Below, piece after piece: positions 55,588 to 64,000 of a stretch of 64,000 bases of DNA (its first letter is position 1; every line of letters begins with the position of its first letter). The position numbers and the translations under genes were made by a program. A model generated the notes under the pieces. The model had not been told where the DNA came from, searched no databases, and saw nothing but the letters and a program-made list of their open reading frames with translations. The DNA is from Acanthochlamys bracteata. Lineage: Eukaryota > Streptophyta > Magnoliopsida > Pandanales > Velloziaceae. Where the stretch lies: the NCBI GenBank assembly GCA_019914995.1, contig CM034135.1, positions 7,504,501 to 7,568,500 of the forward strand, given 5' to 3'.

Positions 55588-57420
55588 TTTAAAATAAATT
55601 AATTGAAGCTTATAAAATCTGTATATATTAATTAATATTGTATATATTTATGTATATATACATGTGTTTTTTTTTTACAGTTAATTTGTAGGTGTATATA
55701 CCGAATACCTATTTTTTAATAAAATAATAATAATGTATACTTGAATAATTGAAATGTTATTAAAATAATAGGTGCATTCTGTTTGCTGCCATTTCTTGTG
55801 TTACGTAAAATTGGCTTGTCCCTATTTTTAAGAAGTGAATTATTAGTAATAGTATTGTTAAAAATAAATTAAATTTTTATGTTATTTTTGTAATAGAAAG
55901 TGAGTTGAAAGAGAAATTTTTATTTTTAGTGTCATTTTGTTTTAAGAAGTGAGGTGTTAAAAATAGAAAAAAATGAGTTATTTAATTTAAAGAACACACA
56001 CTAATAGAATGAACCTTACATCAACTGAATTTTTGAGTATTTTTGTCGAGGTGTTACTGTTTGAATGATCTCTTCTTAGATTAGAAAATAAAAAGTTGAC
56101 AAAAATTATTTGTTCTAAATATGTATTTCAAACGCTAAAAATTCTTATTTTTTTTATCAAAATTAAAATTTCAAATAATTCATATATTTTAAATATACAC
56201 TAAATTAAAAAATATGCTTCAAATATTTAAACTTTACTTTTGACCCATTTAAAACAATAATTAAAATATAAGAATTAAATTCTAATTTATTTTAAAATAA
56301 TTATAAAATTGAACGTTAAGTTTATTTTTTATTATTATGAAATATATATATATAATATATATATAATAGTCATAAATATAGAACTATCGAAAAAACAAGG
56401 TTGATACTGCAAAATCGACAACCTGCAATCCAGGCGGATACGTTTGAAATGCGACGAGTCATTCCAACGACTACAAATAATAATTTTATTTCTAACCAAA
56501 GTTACCAAACTCAAGAACTTCTCGGGCGTTTGGTTCAGTTTTTTTTCGATATATTTTTTATATTTTTAAATATATATTTTATTAATATTTATAAAATTTA
56601 TTTTAAAAAATTTAAAATTTTAAAAAATGTAAAAAAATTATACATAATAAATTTTTTATTATATATTTAAAAAAATTAAAAATATTTTTAATTTTTTAAA
56701 AAAATTCTATTTTATAATCAATTTCAAACAGCCCAAACACAAATGACTCAACGTTCATTAAGCTATTTCGAAGAAGTCTTTATACTTTTTAAATTCGATT
56801 TAACCCTCGCCGGGCAAAAGATTCATTTATAGACTAGAAATAGTAAATTTCATTTATAAAAAAGAGTTTCTTTTCTCTAGATTGAATTTCTCGAACTAAT
56901 TTCTAAAAATGACTTATTCAGAAAATAAAGTTTTAAAATGACTTTAATATTTGTATTTACTTATTACTAAAAATAAGTTTGAAAGTATAAAATTGTTTAC
57001 TTATTTACGTATTTGTATTTAAATTTGATAATAAAATTTTTGAAAAAAATTGAGTTTAATTTTCGTATTTATTTTAAATTGTGGTAACACTTCTCTAGAA
57101 TACATCTGAAAGTATTTATAAATAAAATTTTAAATAAATTTTTTAAAAATATATTGCGAGAAATAAGCTTTTTTACTTAAAATATAAATAATATAATAAA
57201 ATCTTGTGATATATTAGTTTTAATATTTTTAAAAAATTTAATAGATTTATAAAATTTGTAAAATAAGTATTTGGATTACATAAAATGAAAACTTAAATAG
57301 AAGTAGTTGAATCAATGCCAAATGTCTTCTTAATAACAAATTCGTCAATGGTTCATTTTTTATAAGGTATTTGCGAAGAGGTCTATTTACTTATGGATTT
57401 CGAATTTTAGCCCTCAACGT
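55588..57420. other. AT-rich intergenic DNA
   Basis: A/T-rich throughout, with a complete element copy at 56522-56740 and worn fragments at about 55860-55985, 56120-56330 and 56930-57290. No gene was recognised. TGTATAAA at 57424 is the probable promoter TATA of the kinase gene that follows. Confidence 0.45.
56522..56740. repeat. AT-rich MITE-like element
   Basis: Left end GGGCGTTTGGTTCAG; right end in complement GGGCTGTTTGAAATTG. The interior includes ATACATAATAAATTTTTTAT, shared with the copy at 13185-13440. Confidence 0.5.
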
Positions 57421-58640
57421 TCATGTATAAACGTGGAACGAGAAAAGGAAACGTCTCCTCAAGCTCTAATCACAACATTGTTGTTGCCGTTATCTTCTCT
57501 CTTTTTTATCGATTTGGAATTTTCTTCTCCAGATCGAATTCAAAAATCAATCGAAGAGAAAAACAACGACCTACAATCCCGATACCAGAATCCGATTCAA
57601 ACGTATTAGGTTCGATCTCTTCTCATTCACTGAATCAAATTAATACTCGAATTAAATATTGTTTGTAATTTTCGTCAGTAGTTGGTATAGTCACTACTGA
57701 AAAGATTCGTGGAGATTCAATGAGTAGATTCAAGAGATTCGTGAAATTTCAGTTCGTAAATTGTCGTAGGTATTCTGCTATGGATGGAGTTCGATCCCGT
57801 TGACTGTGTGAGTTATTTAAGTTTTGGATGAATTGGATTGCGGGATCTCGTTGCTAATTTCGTTTTCATGATTGTTGGCCAGTTTTGTGTTTTCTTCGCT
57901 TCTGGTTTTAAGTATATTTGAATTTTTTATAGCAAAGAGATAGAGATTGCTTAGACTTGGTTATCAATCTTGCTATTTCTATGAGCTCGCTTGCAAATTT
58001 TATGGTTATATGCACTGTTTTGCTGCTTTTATTGATGATTATGAGAATTTTTTGGGTTTTCTTTCTTTACGTAAATTTAGTGGGATGATTCATGCATTAT
58101 CCGAGTTGATTTTCTGCATTTATATCGAGTACATTTTCCAAATCAATTGTGAAGTTGACATGTTAAAAGTTTCAAAAAACAGCATGTGTGCCTGTAGCTT
58201 ATGACAATAATAGAGGTCTTCAGTTGTTGAGTGTGTGTAACATCCTGAACAAGTGATAAGGCATAAGATGAGGGCAGTTGACACCAACGTTTGGCACCAT
58301 CGTGAAATCCAAACTGTACTTAGTATCATTTTCGAAGATGTAATAATAGGAAGAAAATATTTGCTTGCACATAATTTGAATTAAACAAGAAAAACTACAC
58401 TATAAATGTCTGAAGGAGTTATAAATTATGCTGGATATGGAAGTAGTCTTAATGAGTACAATAATATCATAAAGAACATGAAATGAAAATTGCTTAGTAA
58501 CTTGCAGAGGGGTAACTACTTTTTTCTTCCAATAGTCTCTTACCAAAGTTCTGCTTTAAGCCGTAATCCATTGCCTTTCTGATGGATGAACTTTTGAAGT
58601 TGTACTTAATACTTTGAATTGGTGCTGGCTAGTGAATGGA

Positions 58641-61600
58641 ATGGGAGACTCTCATTCCGAAACTCATCTGATGGAGGACTTTTACATCCCAGATTATATA
58701 CTGAACCCTGACCTACAGCCGCAGCATGTATCTCAAAGACCTAGTTGCCCTGTGATAGTTTTCATTAATGCTAAAAGTGGTGGCCAGCATGGTGGTGATC
58801 TGCTTGCAACATATCGCAAGCTTCTCAATGGCAATCAGGTGAAGGCAGGATAAAGTGTTGTGCATCTTTGCGGTTTGGCAGTGCTTGTGGTTTGAATTTT
58901 GCAACTTGCAGGTTTATAATTTAGGTGAGGAGGCTCCAGATAAGGTTCTACATAGGCTTTATGGCAATTTTGGAAAGCTCAAGAACAATGGTGATGACTT
59001 GGCTGCTGAAATAGAGAAGAGACTGAGGTTAATTGTGAGTGGAACTGTTAAATATGGTACTAATACTAATGTTTTTTAAATCAGTGCTTACCTTATTCTT
59101 TTCTTACCTACTTTGATGCAACTTAAAGATAAAACTTTGTTGCTGTATGTTAGTTTATTCTAATGTTAGAAACACATTATAGGTTGCCGGAGGAGATGGC
59201 ACTGCTGGTTGGTTACTTGGAGTCGTCTGTGATCTTAAGCTAACCCATCCACCTCCTATTGCAACCATTCCTCTAGGAACTGGAAACAACCTTCCCTTTT
59301 CATTTGGTTGGGTAAGTGACTAATAGATTTGGTACGTTCTAGGGATTCTAGTTATAATCCTTAAATTGCGGTTTGGTTTATGATTCTCATCCTTGGTTTG
59401 AGACTTGTGAGTTGCAACCTACATAAGTCACTAGCTTGCACAAATCTAATGGCATGAATTGACAAACTTTTAAGTACTTTTCTAAGGAGTTAGAAAATAC
59501 ATCATGCAACTTTTTACAGGCATTTGTGTCAACTTTCCTTATTAGCTGTAATGTCGCCCACATGTGTAACTTTTAGGTGAATGTTGTCTATGTAAAGAAA
59601 AAATTGATACAAATTTAACTGGCATTGCAGGGAAAAAAGAATCCTGGTACTGATTGCCATTCTGTTGTCTCTTTTCTTGATCAAGTGAAAAAAGCAAAGG
59701 AAATGAGAATTGACAGGTAATCTAATAAAATGGATCTCTATTTCATAAATACAATTCATTATGGCTTTCTCATTCCTGAGCATTTAATATCGATAGAGTA
59801 AAAGATAATAATATTGGTTAACTTGTTCTAGCTGGCATATTTTCATGCGGATGCGAGCTCCCAAAGAAGGCTCTTGTGATCCAATTGCTCCACTAGAGCT
59901 GCCACATTCCCTGCATGCATTTCATCGTGTCTCAAGCACGGACTCGTATAACATGGTATTATAAGCTCTCACCAATGCCTTTTGAGCTACTATGTTTAAA
60001 AATATAATACTAGATTAGGCATTTTTCTAGCTAGAGTTTAGTAATATCTTTCAGCCATCCATGATAACCAGTCTAGATGCCCTTTCAGCAGCCATGCTGA
60101 AAGTGGTAGATTAAAACTTGCAAAGAGGATATGTTTGAAAGAAATGCCGCTTCTGTTGGAACACGCTAGGGGCCTGGAGTGGATACAAAAGCTACAGATT
60201 TGTTCTCATACTCCATTATGGATGCCATACTCGATGTTCTAAGTGGAAGAGCTGCGATTTGTTTGTTGGTTTTGGCACTTCTAAATGCAAAATTAAAGGG
60301 GTGTGATAATTTGGTCGAGAAAATAAATTATATTGACAATGTCGAATTCAGTTTGTTGAACTAGGTGGCTTCACTAATGCTAATGCTCAGAGCAGGTCTC
60401 AATATGTATTAGTATTCACTCAAAATTTGTTTTTTTTTTAACTTCTTTTTAGTTGGCCCGAATAATTTCTCTCAATTTTGTTTTATCTTAATTGTATAAA
60501 CTAGTGTCTTGATGCCAACTTTTATCCTTTGAAAATTATAAAAGCTACATTTTTTGTGTTTTCAGGAAGGCTATCACACTTATCGTGGAGGATTTTGGAA
60601 CTACTTCAGTATGGGTAAAAATTAAATTCTTAAAAGAACACACTTTGAAGGGCATCATGCATACATGTATGTTAGGGTTTATGCCAAAGATGATTGATAT
60701 TATAGTCATTTTGTGTAATTGTAGATTGATTTTATTGTGGTAGTTGTATTAATTCCTGCCTCTACAGTTGGTCTAAAGTAATATCATCAGTCAATTCTTC
60801 TTTCCTTCATGTGTGCCTTGTGGGGAAAAGTTGGGCTCTAGTAATTTTACATTGAACTCACAAACAACAATTGTTTTTGGTGTTTGCCTTAGTGCTTTAA
60901 TGAATTTTCATTTTAGTTCTTTTACTCTCAAGTTCACTTTGTCCCTCAAGTTTTTGTTGTTCTTCATTTTCGTCTATGTTCGAACTCTATCAAGGTTTTC
61001 AATACATGTTTATAGCTATATTTTTCCTTACATGGAAGCCAAGCCTTTTGCAATAGATTTGGAATTCAGCATTCTATGTTTCATTTCTTTTATTGCTTGG
61101 AACTGGAGCCATGTAACTGCAAATGGGTGCGCTATCTTCCAATTATCTAAGGTCTTGCACAATCTAGATTGCCTAAGGCACGGTAAATTGTATTTCCAGT
61201 AATAACAGCTCTTCTCCTGTATTTTGTAGGTATGGATGCTCAAGTATCATATGCATTCCACTCTGAAAGGAAGCTGCATCCTGAAAAATTCAAGAACCAG
61301 TTGGTTAATCAGGTAATTTTGTTGAAATTTGGAGTTGAAGTTAGTATACATTTGATGAAAGCTACTATTTTCAAGTTTGGATCCCAAGCTGCAAAATTAA
61401 CTGCATGAGCATTCCTCATATAACATACCTCTATGATACTTGTGCTGACCGTCAAACATGACTTAGATGCTCAATAAGGTAGCCTCCCTATTTCTAATTA
61501 AGCATAGGGATAAGGCGAGGATTTTGTTCCTAGACTTTAAGCAATTCTAGTAGGCACTCTGACATATAATCTTCATGTCATTAACACTGGGGAATCATGG

Positions 61601-63981
61601 TGCAGTGTTTGACTAGAAGTCATTGCCCAACCATCTTATATCAATCAGTCTAACTTGTTTTGAGAATGGTACATTTTTGCTGCCATATGGATGGACAGCC
61701 TTATAAGTCATAGCATTGCTAAGGACTAAAATGTAGGGTTTGCAGTCAATGATAGTGCTGATACTGTTTGCCTTCCAGCTCAGGATTCTAATTAGGTACC
61801 AGAGGATTAATGCTTCTATAAACTTTTGTATTTTGACCAATTAGAGATTAATTCTGATGAAGAAGTTATTAGTGCTTCTATAAACCTTTATACTTTTGAT
61901 CATTGATGTTTCAGAAGTTATAAGCAATGGTACCACAAACTTCTACAATCCTGACCTAGGAAGTACATTGTATACTACAAAGTAGTGAATGACCTTGAAA
62001 GTACAGCTAACTTTTCTGATACTGTTAACATGTGCACGTTTTCCGTTTGGAAGTGGTTTCTGTTTCTTTCGTTGTTTTTTAATATGTACTATTCTTAAGT
62101 TTTTGAGAACAAATATTCTACTCTTCAGTCTTAATATATTGGTGTGTCCTACTTCATGTAGAGCACATACATTAAGCTTGGAGCCACACAAGGATGGTTT
62201 TTTGCTTCTCTTTTTCATCCTTCTTCAAGGTAATACCTAATATGTTCCGGAACTGTACCTTATCTTTCTCTTCCTATGCCAAGCTGTTGATTTTTTTTTC
62301 TTCTTCTAAATTTTGTTGTTTTATATAGCTTTACATTTTTAAATGACTCCTGTTAGGATTTGGAAAAGCATAAATGATTGATCATTGAAGGATTGTACAA
62401 TTTGTGCTCTCCTGATAACTTATCTGTTATACTTGAAATGTCATTATTGTAACCTTTTTTTCATCTTAGTCATAACTGAAAAGGCATTATGTTACTTAGA
62501 ATAATGACACTTGGTGTGTATGGTGCAAGTATATCTGTTTTTTTTACTTATCTTGTACATAGGTATGAGTAATTAGACAGTGTTGAACAACTTGAACTAG
62601 CTGGGTGAATGTACATGTACTGTGGCTTGCGGAATTTGACTCTTCTTAACGTAGTGTCGGTTTTTCATAAGGAATGCCATAGTTTTAGCAGGAAAATTCC
62701 TAAATTACGATAAATGTCGTGCTCATTTCCCTTCTCTTTGTGTTTCATGAATAACTTAGGAACATAGCTCAGCTTGCAAAGGTCAAAGCTATGAAGAAGC
62801 ACGGCCCTTGGCAAGAACTTGAGATTCCTCAGAGGTGAGATCATCTCTTGGCTTCTGTATTTCCAAAGATCTTTAACTGCAAATAAGCTAATGTCATAAA
62901 TGGTGTGGAGTGCGTTGGACTGGTCCCCATCCATGTTATATTCTTTTGAGTTTCATGTCAGTATGTGCAATGTGCTTAATAATCTCAATTTATTTGATAA
63001 TGCCTTTGCTACTATGCGTTTGTAAATTCTTCGATATGAAGTTGGTGTTTACAGTTAGTTTGTTAGCATGAAATAAATTGCATTTGCCATCGTTTGTATA
63101 GTAACATGCCTTCATATGCTTTATTTTCAAAATATGTCATGCCTACTTCCACTTTGATATTAATGTTAATAAACTTCTATATTTTATGGTTTTGGTTTTT
63201 TAGCTATAGGGAACAAGTTCATCTGACATCTTGGTAGCTGGTGCATAATTAATCTTAATTTATTTGATAATGCTTTTGCTACTATGCATTTCTAAATTTG
63301 TTGATGTAAAATTCTTGTTTCAGTTAGTTTGTTTAGCATGAAATAAATTGCATTTGCCATCTCTTGTAAAGTAGCATGCCTTCATATGCTTTATTTTCAA
63401 ACTAATGTCATGCTTATTGGTATTTCAATACTAATATTAATAAGCTTCTAACTTTATTGGTTTTGGTTCTTTAGCTAATGGGGAACAAGTTGTTTATCTG
63501 ACATTCTTGGTAGCTGGTGCTTAATTAAACTAAATTTCTTTGATAATATTTTGCTACTGTGCATTTCTGAATTTGTTGATATGAAGTTCTTGTTTGCAGG
63601 TAGTTTGTTTAGCATGAAATAAATTACATTTGTCATCTCTTCTGTAGTAGCATGCCTTCATATGCTTTACTTTCTGAATAATGTCATGTCTACTTCCACT
63701 TTGATATTAATGTTAATAAGCTTCTGTATTCTATGGTTTTGGTTCTTTAGCTATGGGGAACAAGTTTATCTGACATTCATGGTAGCTGATATTGTTGGTA
63801 TTAGTGACGTTTTTTCCTATTTTTTAAGGCATGTAATCATAAATTGTTTATTCTTGTCTGTTCTCTTTACTAACTAATTCCGACCACTTACAGCACTAGG
63901 TCAATCGTATGCCTTAACTTGCCTAGTTTTTCTGGAGGGTTGAATCCCTGGGGAAACCCAAGTACGAAAAAGGAGCAAGAA
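58641..63981 (+). CDS. diacylglycerol kinase (DGK5-like), 3' end outside the window
   Basis: Ten coding exons are visible: 58641-58838, 58912-59034, 59183-59311, 59631-59716, 59832-59955, 60566-60614, 61230-61312, 62162-62229, 62760-62834 and 63900-63981; they join without a frame break. The chosen ATG gives [20 protein letters not shown]; upstream in-frame sequence has no ATG. The catalytic domain starts at [17 protein letters not shown], has the ATP-binding [13 protein letters not shown] at residues 108-120, [20 protein letters not shown], then the accessory-domain phrases [20 protein letters not shown] and [14 protein letters not shown]. There are no C1 or transmembrane segments, so it belongs to the compact plant class. 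NLPF after TGN (rather than DLSR) marks the DGK5/6 cluster. It phosphorylates diacylglycerol to phosphatidic acid, a plant stress signal. A non-coding first exon probably lies near 57430-57610. Confidence 0.92.
62971..63795. repeat. three tandem copies of about 270 bp in a DGK intron
   Basis: Copies begin near 62971, 63243 and 63520 with TTTATTTGATAAT-like phrases and each contains TTGCTACT, GCATGAAATAAATT, CATGCCTTCATATGCTTTA, GGTTTTGGTT and GGGAACAAGTT in the same order. Spacings measured at TTTGATAA are about 270 and 276 bp. All lie between exons at 62834 and 63900. Confidence 0.85.
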
Positions 63982-64000
63982 GTAGGTCTTATCATTTAAA

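Overview
This is a window of eudicot plant nuclear DNA. The evidence is GT-AG introns in nearly every gene, AT-rich intergenic DNA packed with small inverted-repeat elements, plant-only families (B-box, COR413, organelle RRM, PPR, S-domain receptor kinase), and telo-box/site II promoters on translation-type genes. Exons were joined by hand. For every complete spliced gene except the F-box gene the joined length is a whole number of codons. All family names come from recognising motifs, not from a search.

Layout, left to right. 1-4.5 kb is AT-rich, with a possible non-coding first exon of a minus-strand gene at the left edge and a small three-copy 48-bp repeat. 4.5-7.1 kb: organic cation/carnitine transporter (OCT4-like, +). 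7.6-10.7 kb: mitochondrial-type ORRM2-like RNA-binding protein (-) with a long Gly-Tyr-Gln/Ser tail. 12.6-16.6 kb: 13-exon GH1 beta-glucosidase, BGLU40-like (+). 17.9-19.1 kb: single-exon PPR protein (-), head to head with the mRNA cap guanine-N7 methyltransferase gene (+, 19.3-26.4 kb). 30.2 kb: small secreted or membrane Ala/Ser/Pro-rich protein (+). 31.8-32.1 kb: defensin-like peptide (-). 34.3-35.4 kb: F-box/LRR gene carrying an apparent 1-nt deletion (-), followed by a more decayed F-box relic at 36.2-36.6 kb. 37.0-38.5 kb: a non-coding locus with three related box C/D snoRNA-like units behind a site II/telo-box promoter. 39.9-44.2 kb: S-domain (G-type lectin) receptor kinase (+). 44.5-45.1 kb: COR413 plasma-membrane protein (-). 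48.5-49.0 kb: BBX32-like B-box protein (+). 51.4-53.5 kb: ribosomal protein L15 (-). 55.0-55.6 kb: domesticated RNase H-like protein (+). 57.4 kb to the right edge: DGK5-like diacylglycerol kinase (+), cut off by the window.

There is no operon logic here; neighbours mostly serve unrelated jobs. Two arrangements stand out. The OCT4 and cap-methyltransferase homologues are immediate neighbours in Arabidopsis (At3g20660 and At3g20650, from memory) but are separated here by three genes. The PPR and cap-methyltransferase genes share a divergent promoter gap of roughly 170 bp. The observations most worth following are the triplicated snoRNA-like units with compensating hairpins, the low-complexity tail on the organelle RRM protein, the F-box frameshift dated by its own relic, and a pair of 261-bp MITEs sitting in introns of two different genes.
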